From Burkholderia sp. WP9 (GTDB lineage: Bacteria > Pseudomonadota > Gammaproteobacteria > Burkholderiales > Burkholderiaceae), in assembly GCF_900104795.1 (NCBI RefSeq), contig NZ_FNTG01000002.1, forward strand, positions 1,426,001-1,490,000: DNA of 64,000 nucleotides. Direction: 5' to 3'. Each line of letters begins with the position of its first letter. The first letter of the stretch is position 1. Under the pieces are notes generated by a model, which worked only from the letters and a program-made list of their open reading frames with translations, had not been told where the DNA came from and did not search any database. A program made the position numbers and the translations under genes. Below are positions 47,220-55,475 of the stretch, piece by piece.

Positions 47220-47702
47220 TTACTCCGGCTTCCCGTCATGATCGCCGATCGGTCTGATTGGCCAGTCCGTCCAGCGGTCCGCGCGCGTCAGTTCGTACGC
47301 TTCATTTAGCGGATATCGGATACGGTTGTCTTCGCGCGGGCGCTCGCCGATCACCATCAGCCTGACTTCGTCGGCAGTGTTGTTGATGAACGTGTGGCAG
47401 ATACCGGTGCCGGCCGGAAACGCAACCGAGTCGCCTTCGACAAGAGCGTGCAGAACGCCGTCGATCCAGACATCGGGCTTGCCTTGAAGCACGTAGACAA
47501 ACTCTTGCTCGGTACTTTCAGCATGCGGATATGAAGTGCGCCGACCCGGCAAGAGCCTGACATGATGTATGCCGATCCGCGTAATACCCATCGCGGCGGA
47601 GAGGGGCGCGTCGAGTCCCATCGGCTCGGAGTCACCCCGATAGCAATGCGCATGCGGCTCTTCCAGTTCGGTCCAGTGCTTGATGAAATCCGGGCGACTC
47701 AT
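47220..47702 (-). CDS. Cupin-domain protein
   Basis: 160 aa single cupin. The first motif PHAESTEQEFVYVLQGKPDVW and second motif GDSVAFPAGTGICHTFINN carry the histidine/glutamate metal ligands. Flanking sequence (HWTELEEPHAHCYRGDSEPM) resembles cupins found near transport or sugar genes. AAGGAGAACAAGCG supports the start. Function unknown. Confidence 0.82.
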   Translation of the reverse strand: MSRPDFIKHWTELEEPHAHCYRGDSEPMGLDAPLSAAMGITRIGIHHVRLLPGRRTSYPHAESTEQEFVYVLQGKPDVWIDGVLHALVEGDSVAFPAGTGICHTFINNTADEVRLMVIGERPREDNRIRYPLNEAYELTRADRWTDWPIRPIGDHDGKPE

Positions 47703-47969
47703 CGCTTGTTCTCCTTGGTGACGAAAAACGATGATAGCGGGTTACAGAGAGAACGAACGACGCACGATCCTCGCGCGGTGGCCTTCAATGCCTGAAGCAA
47801 TCCCCGCCTTTGCTGTTCAGAGGAACGGCGTGGCGGGGTTTGATCAGTTGTCTTCAGCTAAAGCCAGAGCTATCGACCCGCTCGATAACGCGCGGTCCGG
47901 CCAGCGCAGCCACGGCCGCCGCTGCGGATTGCGACAGAGCCCCTCGGCGCGCCGACCATGACGGGTCGG

Positions 47970-49130
47970 CTAAAAACGGTGCCTCAGCCCCAAGGCGGCG
48001 ACGAACTGGTTCGCGCCGGACGCGCGCGAGAAGTTCGAGATCTGCGCGCCCTGAATCCCGGTTCCTTGCAACTGGTTGGCGCGTTGATAGATGGCTTCCG
48101 CATAGACGTCGGTGCTGGGCGACAGGAAGTAGGTGTTGACGATGCCGGCCTGATGCCACTTCGGATAGCGCACGCCCGTCGGCGTGGCGAAGCGGCCGAG
48201 CGTGAATGTATAGGCAGCCGAAATATCCCACCTCGGAGTGACGGCGTAGCGCACGTTGATTTCGACGTTGTCGAAGCGCACGTCGTCGCCGGGCAGGCTG
48301 ATAGCGGTATCGGCCACGTTGTTGATCGACGAGGCTTTGTCCAGCCGCGTTTCGCTCAATATGAGGCCGACCGCCGTTTGAGTGAAATGATAAAGGCCGC
48401 CCGCCGCCCAGGTGCGCTGCCGCTCCGCGTTGAACGGCGCGCCGGCCGGTTCGGCGCCGTTCGTATTGGCCGTCGCGAGGTTCGATGCGTTATTGAATTG
48501 AAAGTAGCCCGCACCGAGGTCCAGATTGGTGTACTGATACCCGAGACCAAAACTGTAGCCACGGTTATCCGCGAAGCCGCCCGCTTCGTTCGAGAAGCCA
48601 TATAGCGCGCCGAGCTTCAGTCCACCCAGCAACACCGGACTCGTGTATTTGACCGAATTGTTCGTGCGTGTGTAATTGTCGAGGTTGTCGTTGTCGAAAA
48701 CGTGCGCGAAAGCGGTACCGCCGTATCGTGTGCCGCCCAGCGCGAACGGCTCGACGAACTGAACGACTTCGTCGAACTGACGACCGAATGTGAGCGTGCC
48801 TGTCGACTGCGAAGCAAGTCCCATCCACGACTGAAAACCAAACAGGCGGCCCTGTTGCGCGGCGGTGCCGTTCATCACGTTAAAGCCGTTGGTCAGCGTG
48901 AAAATCGCGCTGAGATCGCTGGAGATCTGCTCGTTGCCGGACAATGCCCATCGGCTGATGTTGATGTCGCCATTCTTCGCCTGCCAGGCACTTCGATGAC
49001 CATTCGCGTTGCCCGCGTCGCTGACGTAGGCGAGACCCGCGTCGACCGATCCTGACAGGCGCACCGAGTTTTGTGCGTGCACGGCCGGACTGGCGAACGC
49101 GAGCAAAACGCTCGTTATCCGAATTTTCAT
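47970..49130 (-). CDS. Gram-negative porin
   Basis: Outer-membrane general porin of about 386 aa with a signal peptide (MKIRITSVLLAFASPAVHAQ). The mature start SVRLSGSVDAGLAYVSD, then GNEQISSDLSAIFTLTNGF and LFGFQSWMGLAS, fits the betaproteobacterial porin family. It ends in an aromatic residue (LGLRHRF), the usual assembly signal. An alternative start at 49151 adds seven residues. A 10-bp repeat lies just before it, suggesting local control. Pore selectivity is not readable. Confidence 0.92.
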   Translation of the reverse strand: MKIRITSVLLAFASPAVHAQNSVRLSGSVDAGLAYVSDAGNANGHRSAWQAKNGDINISRWALSGNEQISSDLSAIFTLTNGFNVMNGTAAQQGRLFGFQSWMGLASQSTGTLTFGRQFDEVVQFVEPFALGGTRYGGTAFAHVFDNDNLDNYTRTNNSVKYTSPVLLGGLKLGALYGFSNEAGGFADNRGYSFGLGYQYTNLDLGAGYFQFNNASNLATANTNGAEPAGAPFNAERQRTWAAGGLYHFTQTAVGLILSETRLDKASSINNVADTAISLPGDDVRFDNVEINVRYAVTPRWDISAAYTFTLGRFATPTGVRYPKWHQAGIVNTYFLSPSTDVYAEAIYQRANQLQGTGIQGAQISNFSRASGANQFVAALGLRHRF

Positions 49131-49180
49131 CTTCAACTTTCTTTTATTCATATATTAATCTGATGCTTTGCGAGGGGTTG

Positions 49181-49206
49181 CGATATATGTCGATATATGT
49201 CGATAT
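49181..49206. repeat. 10-bp tandem direct repeats before the porin
   Basis: CGATATATGT twice in a row, followed by a partial third copy (CGATAT). The period equals one helical turn, so a protein could contact the same face repeatedly. It sits 50-75 bases before the porin ATG. Confidence 0.55.
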
Positions 49207-49599
49207 GCCGGCAGGAGACGATTAATGCGCGCATTGTGTGGATTGCATTTTCCATTTCCTGAAAATGCTTTCATGCACCTGGCTGCAGGCCGAATGTTGT
49301 GCGGTCTGATCGTGTAAGCGGCTGCTTGCCGGGATTAGGGAGCTGCGTGCGTCCACGTCCATGGCTCGACGCGTGACGCAGGCATATAGTCGGCGTACGT
49401 GCCGGGGCCGATAAAGCGTATTTTCAGGAAGAGACTGTTATGGATAGCTCAACGTCGGCGTACGCGCCCCGGGCGTAACGAACCTCGGTCCATCGGGTTA
49501 GTCGAGATTACTAAATCACTATTTATTGGTTGACGGCTCTTTGCCGGAATGGCGTCCGATTAATGATTCGACTCCAATCTGCCGAATTGGAAAAAATGA

Positions 49600-49639
49600 A
49601 GTTAACACGCGTGATTCAATAGGCGATCGCGTGTTAACT
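49600..49639. repeat. Inverted repeat with 12-base perfect arms
   Basis: AGTTAACACGCG at 49600-49611 and its exact complement at 49628-49639, separated by 16 bases. It lies 95 bases beyond the end of the HisRS-like pseudogene. It could be a large hairpin, a regulator site or a recombination core; there is no T-run to make it a textbook terminator. Confidence 0.55.
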
Positions 49640-49733
49640 CAAACGGCCTTTCAGCGCATGAGTCAGGTCGGCGGGCGAACGGCCACTATCTGAGAACAGG
49701 GGACATGTGAATGCCCCCTCGATCTTCCCTTCG

Positions 49734-50375
49734 CTATATGAGCCCTTGAGCAGCCATGGCTAACAGCAACCGCTCTGCCCCAATGCCGAAACCCGCGCCC
49801 TCCCGGTATGCCCCTCCGCCTACAACTTGCTGTTGCGCGCCGAGTTCGGTGCAGCGCATCTCGAAACCTTGGCCGTTCAGGTAATAGCTGAGTCCCCTGC
49901 GAGCCGCATCATCGATCTCATAGCGCACTCCGAGTGAATCGAGAAAGCCGACGCAATCTCCAGGCTCCGCCTCGCAGCCAGTTCAGGATTTGCGCAAAGA
50001 TATTCGAATCCCAGTTGCGAAAACTCCCGATAGCGGCCGGCCTGCGGTCGCTCGTATCGATAGCAGCGCGCAACGTAGAACAGCATGCGCGCCTCTCGTT
50101 GACCAAGCAGTGCGATGCACCTCTCCTGGAATAAGGCCGTGGCTTCCGGGATCAGACAGCAAGGTCGTCCCTTCTTATCCGGAAAGGCCCACATCTGGCC
50201 GATGATCTCACTGCCGCCGGCCTTCTGGACGAACGTATCCTGCGACCACAAGGCAGGCACGATAGCCTCTTCGGCTCCAGCATCAATGAAGGTAGCTCCG
50301 GAACCGATCTTCCAGAGTGCGTATTTGTGCGGCTTCCTTCCCAACGATAAAACGAGTTCCGCGAATCATGGTCAT
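49734..50375 (-). pseudogene. Mini histidyl-tRNA synthetase-like gene with two frameshifts
   Basis: Three minus-strand frames join into one ~213-residue product resembling the catalytic core of HisRS. Frame 1 starts at 50375 (MTMIRGTRFIVGKEAAQIR) and is lost near 50290. Frame 2 contains GAEEAIVPALWSQDTF, FYVARCYRYERPQAGRYREF (motif 2) and SQLGFEYL. Frame 3, after about 49940, contains FLDSLGVRYEIDDAARRGLS and GFGIGAERLLLAMAAQG (motif 3). One extra and one missing base would restore the reading. Compared with ~420 aa in HisRS, the insertion and anticodon-binding domains are absent. GAGGATCTC precedes the start. It could be a pseudogene, sequencing errors, or programmed shifts. Confidence 0.72.
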
Positions 50376-50397
50376 GAGATCCTCGCGAGTCCGGAAA

Positions 50398-50423
50398 ATA
50401 AAAAAAGGCGCCTGAGGCGCCTT
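50398..50423 (-). terminator. Intrinsic terminator before the HisRS-like gene (attenuator-like)
   Basis: On the minus strand: AAGGCGCC-TCA-GGCGCCTT followed directly by a T-run (TTTTTAT). It lies 23 bases before the HisRS-like ATG and about 50 bases after a His-rich short frame, so it would stop transcription before the gene unless an alternative fold formed. Confidence 0.75.
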
Positions 50424-50470
50424 GATCGTTTGTGCATGGAGACGGAGAAAACGAACTCCCGAATTCCTTG

Positions 50471-50551
50471 CTATGGACGTAACGAATCACGGCGCACTGG
50501 ATCGTGGCCGTGATGATGGTAAAGCCGGGTCGGTACGTTACGAAGTTCCAT
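50471..50551 (-). CDS. Putative His-rich leader peptide
   Basis: 26-codon frame from an ATG at 50551, with four histidine codons in five (LYHHHGHDP, codons CAT CAT CAC GGC CAC), then VRRDSLRP and stop. It stands upstream of a terminator and a HisRS-like gene, the layout of the his-operon attenuator. Bases in the V-R codons (GTGCGCC) can pair with the terminator's GGCGC, giving a possible antiterminator. No good ribosome-binding site is seen, and the frame also continues open upstream, so translation is uncertain. Confidence 0.45.
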   Translation of the reverse strand: MELRNVPTRLYHHHGHDPVRRDSLRP

Positions 50552-50677
50552 ATAGACAATACTGACACACAAAACCTGGAAGCACCATCCTGCACTGAAC
50601 TCGTCGACGCGAGCGCAAACGAAACGGGGCGCTTCCGTACAGCCCACGCCCCGCGAATTCAACCTGTCGGCAGAAGA

Positions 50678-51265
50678 TCAGTTCCGCGCTTTTTCAATTG
50701 CGCCGACGGCCAGTTGGCGCGCGAGGTCGCCGTACAACTCGGCCCATTTGCCGAGCAATCCAGGGTCGTCAGTAAGAAAGAGTGGATGTTCGGCCCACGC
50801 GCTCACGTCCGCGCCTTTCCAGGCCATTTCGAAGATTCGCAGATCTTCGTCCTCGCTCACGCCAATGTCGACCATTTCACGGAACGACGCGAGATCGGCG
50901 AGTTGCACGTTCCGCACCGGGATCGTGTGAATGGCAGCCAGTGCGCTCGCCGCGCGCTCGCGGGCGTCTTCGCGGGTGCCGGCGAACACGAACACCATGC
51001 TGTCTTCGTCGGCGTGACTGAATACGGCCCGATAGAGCGAGGATCTGCAGCGATCGCTGAGTTGCGTGCCCATGGTTGCCTTGATTGCTGAAGACGGTTC
51101 GCCATTTTGGCCGGTGGATCGGGTGCCGCCGGGTTGCGGTTCCGGTCGGTGCTTTCGGTTGCGGCATCTGTCGCTGCACAGGTACAGATACATTCCGCAT
51201 ACGACAAGACAAGCCAGCGAGAGAATTCCCACACCCCCAAGTACAGCCAGATCAGCGTGCGCCAT
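50678..51265 (-). CDS. Membrane-anchored hypothetical protein
   Basis: 195 aa. One N-terminal membrane helix (LGGVGILSLACLVVCGMYLY) is followed by a basic, proline-rich linker and a soluble helical domain (residues ~65-195) with RCRSSLYRAVFSHADEDSMV, DLASFREMVDIGVSEDEDLR and DPGLLGKWAELYGDLARQLA. No family recognised. An internal ATG at 51073 with AAGG upstream could alternatively make only the 131-residue soluble part. It ends 303 bases before the HisRS-like gene on the same strand. Confidence 0.6.
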   Translation of the reverse strand: MAHADLAVLGGVGILSLACLVVCGMYLYLCSDRCRNRKHRPEPQPGGTRSTGQNGEPSSAIKATMGTQLSDRCRSSLYRAVFSHADEDSMVFVFAGTREDARERAASALAAIHTIPVRNVQLADLASFREMVDIGVSEDEDLRIFEMAWKGADVSAWAEHPLFLTDDPGLLGKWAELYGDLARQLAVGAIEKARN

Positions 51266-51671
51266 TTCAGGCCCCCTTCAGTCCCGCTTATACTTCGTCT
51301 CCCATGTCCGAAGCCTTCCGGCAAGTTCAGTCGAGTCCGGGGCCGCGGCGTATCGGTCTGCGCCCTTCGTCGGATAGCATGAGGCTGTCAGCGAAGGGCG
51401 ACGCTACGAGTATCCGGCGAGGTTCCCCAGCGATCAACTGAGCACACCTCTCTATTGACCAAAGCGGTTCACTATAGGACGCTAGTGGGCTGGAGTGCCG
51501 GAACCGCAAAGCGCTCGTAAGCGCAATTGCAATCGCACGGCCTTGAACGCCGCTGCTTATTACCGCCTTATCCACACAATGTTATAACGCTGTGCCGGAA
51601 AAGGCAGGTTTGATCTGGTAAACCCAGGTGCTTCCGGTAACGTACGTCGTGAAAGTGATTGTGCTGCCCGA
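51266..51671. other. 406-base intergenic region
   Basis: No gene or clear regulatory structure seen. Short frames on both strands are low in homology. Confidence 0.5.
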
Positions 51672-52106
51672 TCACACCACCCCGCCGTCTCTCAAGATGG
51701 CTTCTCCCGTGCGAGGATTCGTCAGGGTGACGTTCTCGAGCGCCTTGATTCGCCACTCGCCAGCCTGCCGCGTCAGCACCGCAAGGATCAGCGTATCGAC
51801 AGCATGCGGCCCCGCCGGATGCGCCGCACCGACCGTGAGGCGGCTCCAGAAGTGCATGAGCGCCGCATCGCGGCCGATCGCGACCACGTCGATCAACTCG
51901 TTCTCCAGCGTCGAATCGCTGTAGATAGTGGCGTGGATGGGCGCATGCAGCTCGATGATCGCCTCGACGCCGCGCACGTAGTGCCCGAACCGGTTCACGA
52001 AGGTCGCGTCCTCATGGAACAACGCTCCGAGGGACTCCATGTCGTGGCGGTTCCAGGCGTTCTGAAACGCGTGGAGCGCGTCTTCGGGTTGTCTCATTTG
52101 ATTCAT
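51672..52106 (-). CDS. SnoaL-like/DUF4440 family protein (SgcJ/EcaC type)
   Basis: About 144 aa, a small cone-shaped fold related to nuclear transport factor 2. ALHAFQNAWNRHDMESLGAL, FHEDATFVNRFGHYVRGVEA and WRIKALENVTLTNP match the SgcJ/EcaC family, whose members are often of unknown activity. A GTG four codons upstream is an alternative start. It lies between the hypothetical protein and the LysR gene on the same strand. Confidence 0.8.
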   Translation of the reverse strand: MNQMRQPEDALHAFQNAWNRHDMESLGALFHEDATFVNRFGHYVRGVEAIIELHAPIHATIYSDSTLENELIDVVAIGRDAALMHFWSRLTVGAAHPAGPHAVDTLILAVLTRQAGEWRIKALENVTLTNPRTGEAILRDGGVV

Positions 52107-52159
52107 GTGGATTCTCACAAGTGTCTACATTGGGACGCCGGCCGCTCACCGCTCACCGC

Positions 52160-53113
52160 TCACGCCCCACTCCGCACCCGTACCCGCCGGCGTCCCGCCA
52201 CACTCCGCGCCGGCGCCACGACCTCCGCCAGCAATTCCTCGTGCAAGCCCCGCAAAACCTCGACGAACGCCGATGCGAGCCGCTCCCGCGGCCGGTGCGG
52301 AGGAAACAGCAGATAGGTCTGAAAACGCGTAGCCGGCAAGAAAGGGCGAATCTCGATCCCAGGTCCTGCGAAGTCGCGCGCGACGATCGGATGTGCGAGC
52401 GTCACCCCCATGCCGTGACGCACCATCTCGCAGCACATCGCAGTGTATTGCGCTTCGATCGCGAGGACGCGCTGCACGCCCGCGCGCTGGAACACCTCGT
52501 CCATCTGCGCACGCGTGCCGTCGCCGTGACACAGCGAGATGAACGACTCGCCTTCCAGATCCTCCGGCTTGATGCTGCGCTTCGCCGCCAGCCGATGCGC
52601 CGCGGGCAACACACACACGGCAGCCACATCCGACAGTTGCTCGACCTCGCAATCGGATGCCTCGCTGACATACACGGCCACGCCGAGGTCGCAAAACTGC
52701 GACGCCGTCCAATGATTGACAGTGCTCGACGTATTCACGTGCAGCGACACGGTGACTTCCGGGAATAGCTCGACAAAGCGTTTGATCGCATGCGGGACCA
52801 GCGTCATGCCCGCCGAAGGCATTGCCGCGATGCGCAAACGCCCGCTGCCGAGATTGCGAATCTGCGCCGCGGCAGCCACCAACCCTTGCAAGCCGACGAA
52901 CGCGCGTTCGACTTCGCGAAAGAACGCCTCGCCCTCGCTGGTTGGAATCAGACGCACGCCGCTGCGCTGAAAGAGCTGCAAGCCCGTATCGCGCTCCAGT
53001 TGCGCGATCAGACGGCTGACGTTCGGCTGCGAAGTGAAGAGCGCCTTGGCCGCGGCGGTCATCGATCCCGACACCATCACCGCGCGAAACGCCTCGATGT
53101 GCTTGAGATTCAT
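52160..53113 (-). CDS. LysR-family regulator, OccR/NocR-like
   Basis: 317 aa. The N-terminus (MNLKHIEAFRAVMVSGSMTA, then FTSQPNVSRLIAQLERDTGL and GEAFFREVER) closely resembles OccR/NocR opine-catabolism regulators. It is divergent from an ABC-transporter/oxidase operon with a LysR-type dyad between (53148-53166), so it most likely activates that operon when its substrate is present. The opine link is inference from sequence likeness and context. Confidence 0.89.
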   Translation of the reverse strand: MNLKHIEAFRAVMVSGSMTAAAKALFTSQPNVSRLIAQLERDTGLQLFQRSGVRLIPTSEGEAFFREVERAFVGLQGLVAAAAQIRNLGSGRLRIAAMPSAGMTLVPHAIKRFVELFPEVTVSLHVNTSSTVNHWTASQFCDLGVAVYVSEASDCEVEQLSDVAAVCVLPAAHRLAAKRSIKPEDLEGESFISLCHGDGTRAQMDEVFQRAGVQRVLAIEAQYTAMCCEMVRHGMGVTLAHPIVARDFAGPGIEIRPFLPATRFQTYLLFPPHRPRERLASAFVEVLRGLHEELLAEVVAPARSVAGRRRVRVRSGA

Positions 53114-53147
53114 CCGTATTCTCCCTTAGACGAGGCCCACCAATCCA

Positions 53148-53166
53148 TATCATCCATGCATAGATA
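53148..53166. promoter_or_regulatory. LysR-type site TATC-N11-GATA
   Basis: T-N11-A dyad with four-base symmetric ends, 35 bases from the LysR start and about 105 bases before the transporter operon. Position and shape suit the activator binding site. Confidence 0.45.
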
Positions 53167-53270
53167 GGTATTTTATTCGTATTGGACGACATGACCAGCC
53201 GGCGCGACACTGCATTGTAACGACGGGCAGTGAAGCCCGCCTCCCCACACCGGAACTGGAGATCGTCGTC

Positions 53271-54338
53271 ATGAGAAGAGCGTTGCATCGCCGTCTGTCC
53301 GCCCCATCCCGCACCGCCATCGCGGCGCTTTCATTCACGTCCGCCCTCGCCGCGCCGCTCTTCGCACAAGCCGAGACCACGCTGTATGTCGCCAATGTCG
53401 GCGGCTCAAACGAGCAGGTCTACCGGCAAAAAATCATTCCGCCGTTCGAAAAGGCGCACAACGTCAAGATCGTCTACGTCGCCGGAAATTCGAGCGATAC
53501 GCTCGCCAAGTTGCAGGCGCAGAAAGGCCATCAGCAGATCAACGTCGCGGTGATGGACGATGGTCCCATGTATCAGGCGATGCAGCTCAACCTGTGCGCA
53601 AAGCTCGACGACGCGCCCGTGATGAAAGACCTCTACCCGCTCGCGAAGCTCGGACCGACCGCGATCGGCGTCGGCATGGTGGCGACCGGCATCGGCTACA
53701 ACGAAGAGGCGTTCAAGAAGGCCGGCCTGCCGCCGCCCGATTCGTGGAAGGCGCTCACCGACAGCCGCATCAAGGGCAAACTCGGCGTGCCGCCGATCAC
53801 CAACACCTACGGTCTGCATACGCTCGTGATGCTCGCGCGTCTTTCCGGCGGCGGCGAGAAGAACATCGATCCAGGTTTCGCCGCGATGACCAAGGACGTC
53901 GCGCCGAACGTACTCTCCTGGGCGCCCACGCCCGGCGAAATGGACGGCCAGATGCAGGCGGGCGACGTGATTCTCGCGCCCTATGGCAGCGGCCGCGCAG
54001 TCGCATTGCAGAACACCGGCTTTCCGCTCAAGTTCATTTACCCGAAGGAAGGCGCGGTCGCGCTGCAGGTAGCGGCATGTGCCGTCGCGGAAAACGCCCA
54101 GCCGCAGTTATCGCAGCAGTTCGTGCAATACCTGTTGAGCCCGGAAGTGCAGACGTTGCAAGCGCAAGGCATCGGCCTGGGTCCGGTCAACAAGACCGTC
54201 AAACTCACGCCGGAGATTGCCGCGCGCGTGCCCTACGGTCCCGAACAGATCTCGAAGCTGACCGCGATGGACTGGACCACGATCAACCAGCATCGCACCG
54301 AGTGGACCGAGCGCTGGAACCGTTCGGTCGAACGCTGA
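53271..54338 (+). CDS. ABC transporter substrate-binding protein (PotD/AfuA-like)
   Basis: 355 aa with a signal peptide ending near AQA (about residue 34). The mature start ETTLYVANVGGSNEQVYRQK and later GIGYNEEAFKKAGLPPPDSW are typical of the spermidine/putrescine and iron/thiamine-type class of type-II binding proteins. It is first in an operon with ATPase and two permeases, followed by oxidase subunits, so the ligand is probably the oxidase substrate, an amine or opine. Confidence 0.9.
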   Translation: MRRALHRRLSAPSRTAIAALSFTSALAAPLFAQAETTLYVANVGGSNEQVYRQKIIPPFEKAHNVKIVYVAGNSSDTLAKLQAQKGHQQINVAVMDDGPMYQAMQLNLCAKLDDAPVMKDLYPLAKLGPTAIGVGMVATGIGYNEEAFKKAGLPPPDSWKALTDSRIKGKLGVPPITNTYGLHTLVMLARLSGGGEKNIDPGFAAMTKDVAPNVLSWAPTPGEMDGQMQAGDVILAPYGSGRAVALQNTGFPLKFIYPKEGAVALQVAACAVAENAQPQLSQQFVQYLLSPEVQTLQAQGIGLGPVNKTVKLTPEIAARVPYGPEQISKLTAMDWTTINQHRTEWTERWNRSVER

Positions 54339-54395
54339 ACTCCGACACCAGCAAGTCCCTCGCGCGGCGCGCGATCTGATGAAGGAGCAAGGCGT

Positions 54396-55475
54396 ATGGC
54401 CTTCCTGACTTTGCAAAACATCTCGAAACGCTACGGCGATTTCACGGCAATCGAACACCTGGATCTTTCCGTCGAACGCGGCGAACTGCTTTCGCTGCTC
54501 GGACCGTCCGGCTGCGGCAAGACCACTACGCTGCAAATGGTCGCGGGCTTCGTCACGCCGACCACCGGCAGCATCCTGCTCGATGGCCGCGACATTACGC
54601 ACGAGCGTCCCGAGAAACGGGGCATCGGCGTGGTATTCCAGAGCTACGCGCTGTTTCCGCACATGACGGTGGCAGGCAACGTCGGCTTCGGGTTGGAGAT
54701 GCGCAAGGTCAAGCGCAAGGAGCGCGATGAGCGCGTTGCCGAGGCGTTGTCGCTCGTGCGCCTGAACGGCCTCGGGCACCGCTATCCGAAGGAACTGTCG
54801 GGCGGCCAGCGGCAGCGCGTGGCGATTGCGCGCGCTATCGCGATGCAGCCCGAACTGCTGCTGCTCGACGAGCCGATGTCCAACCTCGACGCCAAGTTGC
54901 GCGAAGAGATGCACATCGAATTGCGCGCGATCCAGAAGCGGCTCGGCATCACGACGATTCTCGTCACGCACGATCAGGTCGAAGCGATGACCATGAGCGA
55001 TCGCATCGCGGTGATGCATCGCGGCGTGATTGCGCAACTGAGCACGCCTTACGACGCGTACGAGCGCCCCGCCACGCCGTTTGCCTCGACGTTCCTCGGG
55101 CGCACCAACGCGTTTTCCGGCGAAGTGCTGCGCCGCAATCCGCGCTGCGCCGAGGTAGAGGTCGCGGGCACTACCCTGCATGTCCCGCACGAAGGCCGTC
55201 ATGTCAACGGCGCGGTGAACGTGTACATCCGTCCGGAAAAGGTGCATCTGGCCAATGGCGATGCGCGGGTGCGCGGCCGCATCTCGACACGTGTTTTCGT
55301 CGGCAATCAATGGCTGCTCGAAGTGGACACCGAACTCGGCAAGCTGCGTATCGCGCAACCGAATCACGGCGCGCCACCGCCCGAGGAAGGCGACGAAGTC
55401 GGCCTCGCGTGGACCGACGACGACCTGCGCGTGCTCACGCGAGACAACCAGGAGAGCCCTCATGGCCACGCTTGA
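54396..55475 (+). CDS. ABC transporter ATP-binding protein (PotA-like)
   Basis: 359 aa. Walker A GPSGCGKTT, signature LSGGQRQRVA and Walker B LLLLDEPMSNLDA lie in the first 190 residues, followed by a TOBE-type C-terminal domain. AAGGAGCAAGGCGT precedes the ATG. Its end overlaps the next permease start by 14 bases, showing translational coupling. Confidence 0.94.
   Translation: MAFLTLQNISKRYGDFTAIEHLDLSVERGELLSLLGPSGCGKTTTLQMVAGFVTPTTGSILLDGRDITHERPEKRGIGVVFQSYALFPHMTVAGNVGFGLEMRKVKRKERDERVAEALSLVRLNGLGHRYPKELSGGQRQRVAIARAIAMQPELLLLDEPMSNLDAKLREEMHIELRAIQKRLGITTILVTHDQVEAMTMSDRIAVMHRGVIAQLSTPYDAYERPATPFASTFLGRTNAFSGEVLRRNPRCAEVEVAGTTLHVPHEGRHVNGAVNVYIRPEKVHLANGDARVRGRISTRVFVGNQWLLEVDTELGKLRIAQPNHGAPPPEEGDEVGLAWTDDDLRVLTRDNQESPHGHA

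Larger units (their letters stand above)
49131..49733. other. 603-base intergenic region
   Basis: No supported gene. It holds the 10-bp direct repeats before the porin, a 40-base inverted repeat near its far end, and two copies of GTCGGCGTACG (49389-49399 and 49454-49464), 65 bases apart. Confidence 0.5.
50376..50677. other. Leader region of the HisRS-like gene
   Basis: 302 bases without a conventional gene; contains the putative leader peptide and terminator described separately. A promoter on the minus strand should lie between about 50560 and 50677, but no clear -35/-10 pair was found. Confidence 0.45.

Noticed and set aside
49440..49478. Twelve-codon mini frame (from ATG 49440) after GGAAGAGACTGTT
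   Set aside because: Too short to judge, not followed by a gene on that strand and no leader logic.
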